This document shows positions 1 through 9,240 of a DNA stretch of 64,000 nt, piece by piece. Both the position numbers and the translations under genes were made by a program. This stretch comes from Oceanospirillales bacterium (GTDB lineage: Bacteria > Pseudomonadota > Gammaproteobacteria > Pseudomonadales > Endozoicomonadaceae): positions 1-64,000 of the forward strand of contig SIHQ01000003.1 in the NCBI GenBank assembly GCA_004762125.1, written 5' to 3'. Each line of letters starts with the position of its first letter. Within the stretch, counting starts at the first letter, position 1. The notes below the pieces were generated by a model that saw nothing but the letters and a program-made list of their open reading frames with translations, was not told the DNA's origin and made no database searches.

Positions 1-109
1 CGTCCGCCGCTCGTCAGCAACTAGCAAGCTAGTTCTGTTACCGCTCGACTTGCATGTGTTAGGCCTGCCGCCAGCGTTCAATCTGAGCCATGATCAAACT
101 CTTCAGTTT
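1..109 (-). rRNA. rrs: 16S ribosomal RNA, 5' end only (gene continues beyond the window start)
   Basis: Read on the minus strand, the sequence from 109 downward begins AAACTGAAGAGTTTGATCATGG and continues through the universal 16S start (GGCTCAG, GAACGCTGGCGGCAGGC, ACACATGCAAGTCGAGCGG) into the variable V1 stem (ACTAGCTTGCTAGT) and GACGAGCGGCGGACG. This is the first ~109 nucleotides of a gammaproteobacterial 16S gene; the rest lies outside the window. Upstream (higher coordinates) lie a boxA and two tandem promoters, so this is the head of an rRNA operon. The mature 5' end at 109 is set by analogy with the E. coli 16S start. Confidence 0.97.
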
Positions 110-291
110 AAATCGGTTTGCTTCATATCCATTCCGAAGAACGAACAATCAGCTGCTCAATGTTTGCTATTAAACGTACATGAATTTTGTTCAAGTATGT
201 TCGCCTGCTTGATTAAGCATCTTAAGTCTTTCTAGCCGAAGCTAGTTAACCGATGCAATCACACAAGCGCCCACACGAATTGTCTGATAAG

Positions 292-303
292 TTTTTAAAG
301 AAC
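292..303 (-). promoter_or_regulatory. boxA-like antitermination signal in the rRNA leader
   Basis: On the minus strand this reads GTTCTTTAAAAA, close to the rrn boxA core (consensus around TGCTCTTTAACA). It lies about 70 bases downstream of the predicted P2 start and about 180 bases before the 16S 5' end, the expected position for the Nus-dependent antitermination signal of an rRNA operon. The assignment rests on motif and position only. Confidence 0.6.
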
Positions 304-376
304 GTTTCAAGCCAGAAGGACTTGAAGTCGCTAACTGCGTTCAACCTAGTGGTTGGTGCCGATCAGCGAGGCCGCT

Positions 377-404
377 ATATTACCGCGACCGTTTTTGTTG
401 TCAA
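377..404 (-). promoter_or_regulatory. rRNA operon promoter P2 (sigma70)
   Basis: On the minus strand, a perfect -35 TTGACA (404-399) is followed by a 16-base spacer and -10 TAATAT (382-377), then a G+C-rich discriminator (GCGGCCTCGC), as expected for a stringently controlled rRNA promoter. The transcript would start near 370 and run through boxA into the 16S gene. It shares its -35, spacer start (ACAACA) and discriminator with the upstream promoter at 537-564, suggesting a local duplication. Confidence 0.8.
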
Positions 405-536
405 CCGTTTGTTTTTCGAAGCGTTTCAAACATCCTATAAAGAAGGTTTAAAACATTTTGAAAAACCAGATGGCTAATCAACCCGCTGAGCTTCGTTGCT
501 TCTTTCGAAGTAACTTTACTTGGTCAGCGGAGGCGC

Positions 537-564
537 ATTCTACCGTGACAGCCGTTGTTGTCAA
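537..564 (-). promoter_or_regulatory. rRNA operon promoter P1 (sigma70)
   Basis: On the minus strand, -35 TTGACA (564-559), a 16-base spacer and -10 TAGAAT (542-537) are followed by a G+C-rich discriminator (GCGCCTCCGCTGACC). The element sits 160 bases upstream of P2 with the same spacing and similar flanks. The A/T-rich stretch at about 565-600 may act as an UP element; that is inference. Confidence 0.8.
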
Positions 565-810
565 TTGCTTTCTTTCTGAAGAATCGAAAGCAATGAAACA
601 GGCTGACTGGCTTCCGGTTAAGGAATAATGTGCCGGACAACGGAGCCGTATTTTACACATTTGAATGGTATTGCCAACCCTGTTTACTTACTTATTTGTC
701 GTTTATCGATGACATCACAAAAGAGCGCTGACAAAGCACCACCTTACCTATCGGAAACAAACGAGCCATTCTATTAAAAGCATCTCTGTCGAGCATTGCT
801 AGTCAGAGAA
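565..810. other. Intergenic stretch upstream of the rRNA promoters
   Basis: No open reading frame with a credible start or ribosome binding site is visible. The part nearest P1 is A/T-rich and could hold activator sites for the rRNA promoters. The part near 811 is the 3' flank of the glutathione S-transferase gene, with no clear T-run terminator. Nothing else is recognised here. Confidence 0.4.
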
Positions 811-1410
811 CTATTCAAACGCCGTACTTTTGAAACTGTATCTTTCAGCTATTGGCTGTCGCCATAATTCAAGAGCAGGATAACTACCTTCTATATACAG
901 TTCCGGCAACCTGAACCTAAGGTACTCCAATGCCACTGCAAGCATGACGCCCCCCAAATGCAGCTCATCCATGAAAGTATGATTAATAGAATCATCAAGC
1001 TGTTTCAACGTGCGTTTTATAGCGGCTATTCGCCGCGTTGTCAGAACCGACTGATTTGACTGCTTACTCAAATACTTTTTTGAAATGACCAAAGCAAAAG
1101 CAGCTTCCATAATACCCTGCCCTAAACCAGTTAAATGCAATGCTTCTTCTGCATAGCTTTCAGGTCTTAACGGTGTACTGCTGCCTATGCTACTCAGGTG
1201 TTGAACAATTAAGAGAGTTTCACAAATAGGTATTTGAGTATCCGTAACCAGTATTGGCACTCGACCTAGAGGATTGACCGAGAGTAGCTCTTCTTCATCT
1301 TTCCATGGGTCTGACCAACAAAGCTCTACTTTCTCTTCCAGCTCTTTTTCAATAATCAGGATACGTACGGCACGAGCAAAGGGAGATGTTTTATTTAAGA
1401 ACAGTTTCAT
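811..1410 (-). CDS. Glutathione S-transferase family protein
   Basis: The product is about 199 residues, a usual GST length. It opens with the thioredoxin-fold pattern MKLFLNKTSPFARAVRI, in which the S/P-F/Y-x-R motif corresponds to the glutathione-binding start, followed by a cis-proline region (NPLGRVPIL) and the E-T/S pair (ICETLLI). The rest is an all-helical C-terminal GST domain. ATG 1410 is chosen because AGAAGG precedes it and the family starts there; the open frame extends further upstream through the neighbouring gene. It lies 16 bases after the MFS transporter stop, so the two are probably co-transcribed. Such enzymes conjugate or reduce electrophiles in the cytoplasm; the substrate cannot be told from sequence. 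Confidence 0.88.
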   Translation of the reverse strand: MKLFLNKTSPFARAVRILIIEKELEEKVELCWSDPWKDEEELLSVNPLGRVPILVTDTQIPICETLLIVQHLSSIGSSTPLRPESYAEEALHLTGLGQGIMEAAFALVISKKYLSKQSNQSVLTTRRIAAIKRTLKQLDDSINHTFMDELHLGGVMLAVALEYLRFRLPELYIEGSYPALELWRQPIAERYSFKSTAFE

Positions 1411-1426
1411 TGATGACCTTCTAACT

Positions 1427-2620
1427 TCATTTACTGTAATGCGACTCATCAGTTCTATAATAACCACTGAAAGCAATACACCCGGCACCGATCAGTAACG
1501 AGCTGCACCCCAGTAAAAATAAATGATGATAGCCACCCCAGTACTCATACAGAGCAGCCATGCCATAACCGGAAACAGCCTGAGCCAATGCAAAGACGGC
1601 CGTTGCCAGCCCCCAGAAGCGTTTGTGATGATGAGGTCCGACTAATTCGGAAATTCGTGCAGATGTTAGAGCAACTAGGCCAGGCACCAGAGCACCAACA
1701 AGAAATGAAGATAATGTTCTACTGAAAAAATCGACAGAGAAAAGAGGAATACCAATAGCAACAGCTTTCAACAAAAAGCCCAGCAAAAGACCTCGATGAC
1801 AGCCTATGTACCGTATGGCATACCTCGTCATCAATGGGCCACAAACTGCACCAACACCAAAAACAGCCCATTGGAACGACGCCACCATGACGCCGAGCCC
1901 TTGCTCTCTGGCCAGATAATCCACCCAGAAAACCGTATGAGGTACAAAACCCAAAGCATCCAACGCGTAGGCAGCAATAATAAGCAGCAGCAGTACTCCC
2001 TTACCCACGACCTCTGGTGCCGAACTGTTCGGTGATTCTGTTTTCGACGACGCTGACGATTTCAATCTGTGAGTACAATATTCAGACACCAGCGCCGCCA
2101 GTACAGTAAGCCCTGCAAGAGCCAGCCAGGTTACTCCAAGGCTAATTTTCAAAAACAATGGAATGATCAGGGCAGACATCACTGCACCTATTCCTATCCC
2201 TGTAAAAACCAGAGTCGTAACACCGGCTTGTCTGTCTCTTGGTACAAACGACATAACAGCACTGGGAGCAAGCACCATCAAAATGGCTCCTGTAACACCA
2301 GCGAGAAATCTCCAGAGAAAGAACCAGTCAAATGAAACCGGCTGGGAACAGAGAACAAAACTGGCAAAGATGCTGATGAAACAAGCTCTTAATAGCCACT
2401 TCATTTCAAATCGTTCAGATAACCAGTGAGCTGACAGCGCCCCAATGAAGTAGCCCAATAAATTAGCGGCCCCCAAATAGGCAAGCTGATTACTTTCAAA
2501 CCAGCCCTGCTCTGCCATTTCGGGAATTAAAGGTGTATAGGCAAATCTTGCAAGACCAATACCAACGAACGTTGCCATCAATCCAACTAATAATGCTGGT
2601 AGTTCATTTATCTTGATCAT
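1427..2620 (-). CDS. YbfB/YjiJ-type MFS transporter
   Basis: The product is 397 residues and has about twelve hydrophobic segments, a typical major facilitator size. The N-terminus (VGIGLARFAYTPLIPEM) carries the arginine-containing FARFAYTP-like signature of the YbfB/YjiJ family. The loop between helices 2 and 3 (GALSAHWLSERF) matches the GxxxDR-like MFS motif only loosely. It is first of two genes with the GST downstream, which suggests export or uptake of a compound the GST acts on; that link is inference. The ATG has a weak upstream AGGGA. No substrate can be assigned. Confidence 0.85.
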   Translation of the reverse strand: MIKINELPALLVGLMATFVGIGLARFAYTPLIPEMAEQGWFESNQLAYLGAANLLGYFIGALSAHWLSERFEMKWLLRACFISIFASFVLCSQPVSFDWFFLWRFLAGVTGAILMVLAPSAVMSFVPRDRQAGVTTLVFTGIGIGAVMSALIIPLFLKISLGVTWLALAGLTVLAALVSEYCTHRLKSSASSKTESPNSSAPEVVGKGVLLLLIIAAYALDALGFVPHTVFWVDYLAREQGLGVMVASFQWAVFGVGAVCGPLMTRYAIRYIGCHRGLLLGFLLKAVAIGIPLFSVDFFSRTLSSFLVGALVPGLVALTSARISELVGPHHHKRFWGLATAVFALAQAVSGYGMAALYEYWGGYHHLFLLGCSSLLIGAGCIAFSGYYRTDESHYSK

Positions 2621-2987
2621 TAAGAGGGGTCCCTGGCAGATGCCAATATCACTCTTCTCATACGGTCTGACTTGTTGTTTTTAACCGTACAAGAAGAAGT
2701 ATAAAAGATAGCGTCGGCAGGAAATAATAGGAACTGATTTATAAAGATACTGACAATCACTCAAAATGATTACTTTTGGTACTATCGGATTTTCTTATTC
2801 AACTCGGATTTTTAATTGTCGTAAAAGAAAGCAGGCATACCTTCAATGTTGCCTTTTTATTGATTGGTAAAAACTATCAACCGACCTTTCTTACCTGTAC
2901 TAGACTTTACCAGCCATAGTGGCTAGCTGTTACTACACATCAGATTATAAAAATCATAAAACCTGAAAACGAGTGCCGTATAAAGTG
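2621..2987. other. Divergent promoter region between the MFS gene and the secreted protein gene
   Basis: This gap of about 370 bases is A/T-rich and should carry the promoters for both divergent genes. I see a short inverted repeat, TTGAT and ATCAA around 2859-2880, but no convincing -35/-10 pair or known operator. No reading frame here has a plausible ribosome binding site. Confidence 0.35.
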
Positions 2988-5546
2988 ATGCAAAGAAAAT
3001 CAGTTTTCAATCTATTGAGAGGTTTTTTACTTGCTCTGACTCTCATCCTCAGCACTGTTGCTTATCCTCAAGAAGAAAATGAGCATTCATATTCTTCTAT
3101 TTATTTCCAACAAGCAGCTTCATTACTATTAAACAGCTCTCCACATTTCATCCATAACTGGTTAATGGCTATTTCATTTTCTCGTGTATTTTTGAGTCAA
3201 AGGAATGCAACTCCCTCGTGTATCCGGTACTGGCACGGAGACATCCCTCTTGACCAAGCGCTAGATCAACTACCAGAGCATTGCCGTCTCATTGTCCCAC
3301 CGGGAGTAACCCGCTTGGAGGTAACCGCTATCTTTCGAGAAGGGCAATCTATAGAGGTAGAGAAAGAAACAGGTTCTGAACTACTGATATCAGCGAAATA
3401 CTCTTACCACTTGCTCGATAATGGTTATGTTTTTAAATCAGCCAATCAGCTCAAAACGTTTCTAAGTCATTCAGGTCAAGGTACCTTACAAGTACTTCCC
3501 CCATTCGACTCAGCAGCCTTTCTTATCAGCGGGAATCATGTATCCATCGATTCACACATTGAAATTATTATACCCGCCAGCTCTATGCCAGGAGATGAAC
3601 TTTCGAGCGGCCTGATGTTCACAGATTCCAAAGCGTTAGAAACCGTGAGAGGGAGCTCCAGCCTTGTTTTCGAAGAAACCACTACCACTGATAAGCTATA
3701 TGATCATTTCTTTTTTCCTGACACTTCTCTAAAAGGCGCTATTCAGCACCATGGAGACTCAGCCAAAAAGAACGGGAAAACCAACAATTCATCAAAAGAA
3801 AATACAAACGGAACGAGAGATACACACAGAAAAAGAACATCTTCATCTCCCAGTACGTCTGAAAGAAGCTCAGCCAGCGGCGCGGGAGGTGATGGTCGAA
3901 AGCCTCCTAATAGCTGGAGCAGCTTGCTTCCAGCGGACTGGGCAGAAATGTTTACTATTTTGGATAAAATCTGGGCTTATCTTTTCAACTCTCTGGGAGG
4001 TCAAAATAACTTTTTTGTACTGCATCTGTTAGATGAACTTCAACATCTCCTTGTTAATATGGATAGATCTCAATTGAGCGACAGGCAATATACACAACTG
4101 ACAAGAGCCATTCACGACGCACTTAGAAATCATCTAAGCATCAAAGAATGTGCCCCCTGCTCTCAACCAACTGACTTTCGTACTCACTATTACAAAAACC
4201 TCACAGGTTCAGCTTCATCCGCTGGTAAAAATATTGATGGCGACTTCATACAACGTTTGATTGCCGATTTTGCTACACATTGTGATCTTCGACAGTTAAG
4301 AGCATTAGCATCAGATCGTAGTACTTACTTCTCAAGAGGAACTGTACGCAACTCGTTTCGGGGTACCTTTCAACAAACTCATATCCCTGATTCTGACTCC
4401 AAAGAAACCAACTCCGAACACAGGCAACACTCACCCCAGCTTCGTCGTACTTACTCGCAAAGGCCAGCACAAAGACCGCACTTGCTACAACCAGAGTCGC
4501 TTCAAGGAAATTCTAATTCCCTTAATTTAGGAGGTGTCCTGCCAGTAAGACAACCATTTTCTCGCAGTAATTCTTTTCATCCACCTACTGGGACTAGAGG
4601 AAAGCCATTGCAACTACCTATTGAATCTAGAGGAAGGCCATCTCAACACCTTCGACAATCCATGAGAGCTCAAAGGTCAGACTATTCACAAAAAAGCGTT
4701 TCAACAACTGCATCAACTCCATCAGGAACAAGCAAGCTTATCCTTATTCCGAAGGAAACAGCTTTCCCAGAAGCTTCGCCTCAGATGCAACCAGATTTTC
4801 TTGATACAACACCAAGATCACGAAGGACGAGAGTTAGCCTCCCCAACACAGAATCTGGATTGCAAAACTCAACGCCTCCAAGCACTGCCGTCGAAGAACC
4901 AGAATTGCTCGATCAAATGCCAAAACTGGAGTCCGTTAGCTCTACGAACGCACTTATACTCCCTATCCCCACTCTAAGTGCTGCAGAAGAAGCGGCGGAC
5001 GAAGCTAAGGCTGCAGAAGAAGCGGCGGACGAAGCTAAGGCAAAGGCAAAGGCTGCAGCATTTTGCACATCTGACGAGGTTACGGATTCTTCAATACACT
5101 CTCTGTTTCATGTACTCAGTGAGTGGTTTACACCAAATAGCTCTAGTGACCCATTGAATACAATGACAGTACTTGCCAGTGCTATGGTTGATCAACTTGA
5201 TTGGAATGACTTAATGGGTATTTATTATCATCTCGAACAAAATCCCTCAACACAACTGCCACAACAGTTTAGGGACATTATTTTGAGAGGAAGGTTACCT
5301 CTAGGTGAGGAGTTGGGTAATTACTATAGGCTTCGTGAATCCGATGAGAGAAAGCGTCGTATTTTGGCAATCGAACACTTAATTCATACTTACATGAATA
5401 TGACACATGGAGAGAATTGGTCTTCTTCCACGTTTAGTACTGGGATCAAAATATGGCTAGCTAGAGCCATTGCTAATGTTCTGGGGGAAAAAAAGACGCA
5501 GAGCGTGATAGAGAACATAAAAGAAGCTATCCAAGAACAGGGATAA
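2988..5546 (+). CDS. Large secreted protein of unknown function with low-complexity middle
   Basis: About 852 residues; no known domain recognised. The N-terminus (MQRKSVFNLLRGFLLALTL) is a clear Sec signal peptide. Residues ~65-240 look like compact beta-rich sequence; ~250-305 are S/T/N/K-rich and probably disordered, ending G-D-G-R-K-P-P; ~310-450 are helical; ~450-690 are rich in R, Q, S and P; an Ala/Glu/Lys coil follows, formed by a 30-base tandem duplication; the last ~160 residues are helical. GTG 2973 is an alternative start five codons upstream; neither has a strong ribosome binding site. It converges with msrQ. The layout resembles the ~1500-residue protein at 56545-61035. A surface or host-interaction role is possible but unproven. 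Confidence 0.75.
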   Translation: MQRKSVFNLLRGFLLALTLILSTVAYPQEENEHSYSSIYFQQAASLLLNSSPHFIHNWLMAISFSRVFLSQRNATPSCIRYWHGDIPLDQALDQLPEHCRLIVPPGVTRLEVTAIFREGQSIEVEKETGSELLISAKYSYHLLDNGYVFKSANQLKTFLSHSGQGTLQVLPPFDSAAFLISGNHVSIDSHIEIIIPASSMPGDELSSGLMFTDSKALETVRGSSSLVFEETTTTDKLYDHFFFPDTSLKGAIQHHGDSAKKNGKTNNSSKENTNGTRDTHRKRTSSSPSTSERSSASGAGGDGRKPPNSWSSLLPADWAEMFTILDKIWAYLFNSLGGQNNFFVLHLLDELQHLLVNMDRSQLSDRQYTQLTRAIHDALRNHLSIKECAPCSQPTDFRTHYYKNLTGSASSAGKNIDGDFIQRLIADFATHCDLRQLRALASDRSTYFSRGTVRNSFRGTFQQTHIPDSDSKETNSEHRQHSPQLRRTYSQRPAQRPHLLQPESLQGNSNSLNLGGVLPVRQPFSRSNSFHPPTGTRGKPLQLPIESRGRPSQHLRQSMRAQRSDYSQKSVSTTASTPSGTSKLILIPKETAFPEASPQMQPDFLDTTPRSRRTRVSLPNTESGLQNSTPPSTAVEEPELLDQMPKLESVSSTNALILPIPTLSAAEEAADEAKAAEEAADEAKAKAKAAAFCTSDEVTDSSIHSLFHVLSEWFTPNSSSDPLNTMTVLASAMVDQLDWNDLMGIYYHLEQNPSTQLPQQFRDIILRGRLPLGEELGNYYRLRESDERKRRILAIEHLIHTYMNMTHGENWSSSTFSTGIKIWLARAIANVLGEKKTQSVIENIKEAIQEQG
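4981..5040 (+). repeat. 30-bp in-frame tandem duplication (two perfect copies)
   Basis: Two identical adjacent copies of a 30-base unit beginning CTGCAGAAGAAGCGG occupy 4981-5010 and 5011-5040. They encode two copies of a ten-residue A-E-E-A-A-D-E-A-K-A helical unit, followed by a short K-A-K-A-K-A run. Perfect identity at nucleotide level suggests a recent slippage event. Confidence 0.95.
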
Positions 5547-5574
5547 GGGGCTACCAGATAACTCAACCACACTT

Positions 5575-6153
5575 CTACCTCTTGATTCTTGCCAACAAAA
5601 GAATCGTAATTATACTGCCGTACATAAATGGTTCTGAGTAATCACTCTTCACCAACCAAAGAAAGTGAAGTACCGCCAACCCTGCCACCACATAAACCAG
5701 CTTATGAAGCTTGACCCAGTTCTTGCCTAAACGACGCATCATTTTTTTTGTAGATGTGACACCCAGTGCAATTAGAATAAGAACAGCCAGTGCTCCTACT
5801 ATTATATAGGGACGTTTATAGAGATCTTCTGCCAACGTTCCCCAATCCCAAGCAAGCATGAAAGCCAGATAAGACGTTATATGCAACAGGGCATAGAACA
5901 GCGTAAAGAGACCTACCATTCTTCTGAAACGAATAAGCTTGTTCACACCCGTCAGCTTTCGCAAAGGTGAGATGGCCAGCCCACTGCATAAAAAGATCAG
6001 AGCCCACTCACCCAATTCACGGGTGAGTGCATTAGCAGGATCAGGCCCCAGATTATTAGTCAGTACTGCCTGAACCAATAACCCCAGAGGAATCAGACAG
6101 GCTGGAAATACTACCAGTTTGCTTTTGGCTATCCAGTCCATTTTTTTCATCAT
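5575..6153 (-). CDS. msrQ: MsrQ, haem-binding membrane subunit of the periplasmic methionine sulfoxide reductase
   Basis: The product is 192 residues with five to six transmembrane segments of the ferric-reductase type. It contains conserved stretches of the YedZ/MsrQ family: GEWALIFL, R(F)RRMVGLF, LHITSYLAF and KLHKLVYV, which include the haem-ligating histidines. MsrQ passes electrons from the quinol pool or flavin reductase to MsrP, which reduces oxidised methionine in periplasmic proteins. ATG 6153 is preceded by AAGGA. It follows msrP in the same direction with a 99-base gap holding a strong hairpin. The product is slightly shorter than E. coli MsrQ. Confidence 0.95.
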   Translation of the reverse strand: MMKKMDWIAKSKLVVFPACLIPLGLLVQAVLTNNLGPDPANALTRELGEWALIFLCSGLAISPLRKLTGVNKLIRFRRMVGLFTLFYALLHITSYLAFMLAWDWGTLAEDLYKRPYIIVGALAVLILIALGVTSTKKMMRRLGKNWVKLHKLVYVVAGLAVLHFLWLVKSDYSEPFMYGSIITILLLARIKR

Positions 6154-6196
6154 CTATTCCTTAGGTGTGTGGACACACTTAATTGAATATCTAACC

Positions 6197-6229
6197 AGTC
6201 ATCTTCTCGCCTGTGGCGGGAAGATGACT
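6197..6229 (-). other. Intercistronic hairpin between msrP and msrQ
   Basis: An inverted repeat has arms AGTCATCTTC-t-CGCC (6197-6211) and GGCG-g-GAAGATGACT (6215-6229) around a 3-base loop. The stem is 14 base pairs with one mismatched or wobble position. It lies between two genes expected to be co-transcribed on the minus strand. On that strand no U-run follows, so it is more likely an RNA-stability or processing element than a terminator. Confidence 0.55.
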
Positions 6230-6252
6230 TTTGAATTCACATACCTGAGAAC

Positions 6253-7311
6253 TTAGAAGAACTTACTCAGGTTCATATCCTTATAAAGGTGAGCGACCTC
6301 TTCTTCGTAGCCATTAAACTTTTTAGTTTCGACCTTATTAGGTTCCCAGATAGAGTTTGGTAAGCGACGCTCACTGCTCTGACTCCAGCGAGGATGACTC
6401 ACTTCCGGATTCACATTGGCATAGAAGCCATACTCGCTCGGTCCCGATTTCACCCAGGTAGTCTTTGGCATAGTTTCAGTAAAACGAATTTTGACAATGG
6501 ACTTGATGCTCTTAAATCCGTACTTCCATGGCACAACTAGTCTCAGAGGTGCACCATTTTGTGGAGGCAGGGTTTTTCCGTACAAACCCACCGCCATAAA
6601 CGTTAACGGATTCATGGCCTCATCAATACGCAGACCTTCTACGTACGGGTATTCAATGGCGCTAAAGCTGGAACGCTGCCCGGGCATCTGTTGAGGGTCA
6701 AAAAGGGTATGAAACTCAACATATTTTGCTTTCGATGTTGGCTGAAAACGTTTAAGCATATCTGCCAAAGAAAAACCAACCCACGGAACCACCATGGACC
6801 AAGCTTCCACACAACGAAGACGATAGATTCTTTCTTCAACATTCTGAGGTTTAAGAATATCTTCCAGTGTGTAAGTACCCGGCTTTTCTACTTCTCCTTC
6901 AATGGCAATAGACCATGGATCTGTTTTTAAATTCTGTGCTTTCTTTGCAGGGTCATCCTTACCGTAACCAAACTCATAAAAATTGTTGTAGTTAGTGACG
7001 TTGGTATAAGGCGTCAGTTGCTCACTGGTTGTGTAACCACTCTTTTTGTAGGTGGCGACTTTTTCCTTGAGCCAATGAGGCGCTCTCAACTGAGGAACAT
7101 CGTCGTAACCGGTTTGAATCAGTGAGTCTTTACCCGCCTGAGCGACCGTTTTTGATTCACTGGCATCCGAACAGCCCACCAGCGTCATGCCCATTCCGGC
7201 AAAAGCAAACTGACCACTTTTTTTCAAAAAACGTCGGCGGTCGGCGTAGACAGTTTCAGATGTTATTTCACTACTGCGTACATCGCTTTGTTTTCGAGTT
7301 TTGATCAGCAT
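6253..7311 (-). CDS. msrP: MsrP, molybdopterin catalytic subunit of the periplasmic methionine sulfoxide reductase
   Basis: The product is about 352 residues. A twin-arginine signal ([16 protein letters not shown]) sends the folded protein across the membrane with its molybdenum cofactor. The core has sulfite-oxidase-fold motifs, including [17 protein letters not shown] with the molybdenum-ligating cysteine and a C-terminal [13 protein letters not shown] stretch. It reduces methionine sulfoxides in periplasmic proteins with electrons from MsrQ. ATG 7311 is preferred to the upstream ATG 7329 because GGAAG precedes it at good spacing. The downstream msrQ completes the two-gene system. Confidence 0.95.
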   Translation of the reverse strand: MLIKTRKQSDVRSSEITSETVYADRRRFLKKSGQFAFAGMGMTLVGCSDASESKTVAQAGKDSLIQTGYDDVPQLRAPHWLKEKVATYKKSGYTTSEQLTPYTNVTNYNNFYEFGYGKDDPAKKAQNLKTDPWSIAIEGEVEKPGTYTLEDILKPQNVEERIYRLRCVEAWSMVVPWVGFSLADMLKRFQPTSKAKYVEFHTLFDPQQMPGQRSSFSAIEYPYVEGLRIDEAMNPLTFMAVGLYGKTLPPQNGAPLRLVVPWKYGFKSIKSIVKIRFTETMPKTTWVKSGPSEYGFYANVNPEVSHPRWSQSSERRLPNSIWEPNKVETKKFNGYEEEVAHLYKDMNLSKFF

Positions 7312-7754
7312 GTAAGACTTCCAGAGCATTCATATCATTCTTGTTATCTTCTTACGTTACATCATCCATTGCGGATTCAAAAACGAATGCCTTTTTGTCC
7401 AAAGCCTTTAAAGTCGTGTCCTTGAGAAGAATCCCAGCAGGAAACCATATCGAAGCCGTTTGAACCATTACCGAAAAATCTGTAGACTGCCGCCACGACA
7501 AATGCTTACAAGGGTTTTATGCTTCCGCAGTTTCTGCAGTTTTTTCAAATCAATTCCCCTTCTACCCAGACTCTGCTGGCACTCTTTCTGCAACATCATT
7601 TTCGACCTTTCTAAATGAATATTTTGTTAAACCAGCGATTGGTTTGACTGTTTTTTTCTCATTTAAACGACGTTAATTTGGTGCCCTTGCTTAAGCCTGA
7701 TCACGGCTATTCAGTTGACGCCTTTTAACACTTTCAGAATTATTGGAGTCATCT
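7312..7754. promoter_or_regulatory. Intergenic region upstream of betB with a palindrome at 7629-7645
   Basis: This gap of about 440 bases separates msrP and betB, which are divergent. No gene is visible. A small inverted repeat AAACCA-gcgat-TGGTTT lies at 7629-7645, about 110 bases before the betB start, where an operator could sit. No betI repressor gene is adjacent, unlike the E. coli arrangement. The palindrome is seen; its function is inference. Confidence 0.4.
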
Positions 7755-9218
7755 GTGTCACTGCCCTGCTATCAGAATTTTGTCGATGGTCAGTATTTAG
7801 CCAACGAAAGCGGCGAAACCTTTTCGGTCATCAATCCTGCTACCCGCCAAGTCCAGTACACGGTTGAAGTCGCTGACGATTCTATCCGTCAAGCAGCTAT
7901 CGCCAGCGCACAAAAAGGATTTCAAGCCTGGTCAAAAATGACGGGGATGGAACGCAGTCGTATTCTGAATCGAGCCGTCAGCCTGTTGCGTGAACGTAAT
8001 GATGAATTGGCAAAAATTGAAGTTCTAGACACCGGTAAGCCATGGCAGGAAGCCTCCGTTGTTGACGTAGTCACAGGTGCCGACTCCATAGAGTTCTTTG
8101 CCGGACTGGCACCCTCCATTGAAGGCAATCAGCAAAGCCTCGGCGACGACTTCTATTACACCCGTCGTGAAGCTCTGGGGGTCTGTGCCGGCATCGGTGC
8201 CTGGAACTACCCGTTGCAAATTGCCTGTTGGAAAGCCGCGCCTGCTTTGGCCTGCGGTAACAGCATGATCTTCAAACCTTCCGAAGAAACACCACTGGGT
8301 GCACTGAAACTGGCAGAGATTTTTACTGAAGCCGGTTTGCCTGCAGGCGTTTTCAATGTCGTTCAGGGTGATGGCGAAGTAGGCTCATGGCTGACACACC
8401 ATCCTGACATTGCCAAAGTATCCTTCACCGGTGAAGTCGGCACTGGTAAGAAAGTAATGGCCGCAGCTGCCACCACATTAAAAGACGTCACCATGGAACT
8501 GGGTGGCAAATCACCACTGATTATCTTTGATGATGCCGATCTGGATAATGCTATTTCCGGCGCTATGCTCGGCAATTTCTACACTCAGGGCGAAGTGTGC
8601 ACCAACGGCACACGGGTTTTTGTCCACAAAGCGATCTACCCGGTTTTCATTGAGAAATTGAAGCAGCGTACTGAGAACAATATTGTGTTGGGCGACCCTA
8701 TGGATCCAGACACGAACATGGGTGCTCTGATTTCTGAAAAGCACCATCAACTGGTTCTCGGCTATATCCAAAAAGGCATCGAAGAAGGTGCAAACTTACT
8801 GACTGGTGGTAAAGCGGCTAGCCCTGCTTCAGCACCTGATGGCTTTTTTGTTGAACCCACCGTTTTCATCGATTGCCGTGATGACATGACCATTGCCCGT
8901 GAAGAAATCTTCGGGCCAGTGATGGCTGTATTTCCTTTCGAAGATGAAGACGAGGTCATTGCCCGCGCAAACGATACCGATCTGGGTCTTGCCGCTGGTG
9001 TATTCACTCAGGACATCACTCGCGCCCACCGGGTTATTCACCAAATTCAGGCTGGAATATGCTGGATCAACAATTACGGTGCATCACCGGCTGAGATGCC
9101 AGTGGGTGGTTACAAGCAGTCTGGTATCGGTCGTGAAAACGGTGTCGAGACATTGAAACATTACACCCAGATCAAAGCTGTCTATGTAGGAATGACTCCT
9201 CTAGACAGCCCGTTCTAA
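7755..9218 (+). CDS. betB: Betaine aldehyde dehydrogenase
   Basis: The product is about 487 residues and NAD(P)+-dependent, oxidising betaine aldehyde to glycine betaine, an osmoprotectant. Family motifs are clear: the [10 protein letters not shown] and GEVGTGKKV Rossmann regions, the catalytic glutamate in [10 protein letters not shown], the catalytic cysteine in [17 protein letters not shown], and the C-terminal [19 protein letters not shown] chose GTG 7755, preceded by GGAG at six bases, over the in-frame TTG 7743. It is the first of betB-betA, 22 bases before betA. Together they convert choline to glycine betaine. Confidence 0.96.
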   Translation: MSLPCYQNFVDGQYLANESGETFSVINPATRQVQYTVEVADDSIRQAAIASAQKGFQAWSKMTGMERSRILNRAVSLLRERNDELAKIEVLDTGKPWQEASVVDVVTGADSIEFFAGLAPSIEGNQQSLGDDFYYTRREALGVCAGIGAWNYPLQIACWKAAPALACGNSMIFKPSEETPLGALKLAEIFTEAGLPAGVFNVVQGDGEVGSWLTHHPDIAKVSFTGEVGTGKKVMAAAATTLKDVTMELGGKSPLIIFDDADLDNAISGAMLGNFYTQGEVCTNGTRVFVHKAIYPVFIEKLKQRTENNIVLGDPMDPDTNMGALISEKHHQLVLGYIQKGIEEGANLLTGGKAASPASAPDGFFVEPTVFIDCRDDMTIAREEIFGPVMAVFPFEDEDEVIARANDTDLGLAAGVFTQDITRAHRVIHQIQAGICWINNYGASPAEMPVGGYKQSGIGRENGVETLKHYTQIKAVYVGMTPLDSPF

Positions 9219-9240
9219 GAACACACTCAGGAGAAGTACC

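Noticed and set aside
478-660. 60-codon frame over the rRNA promoter region
   Set aside because: It overlaps the -35 and -10 elements of P1 and is unlikely to be translated.
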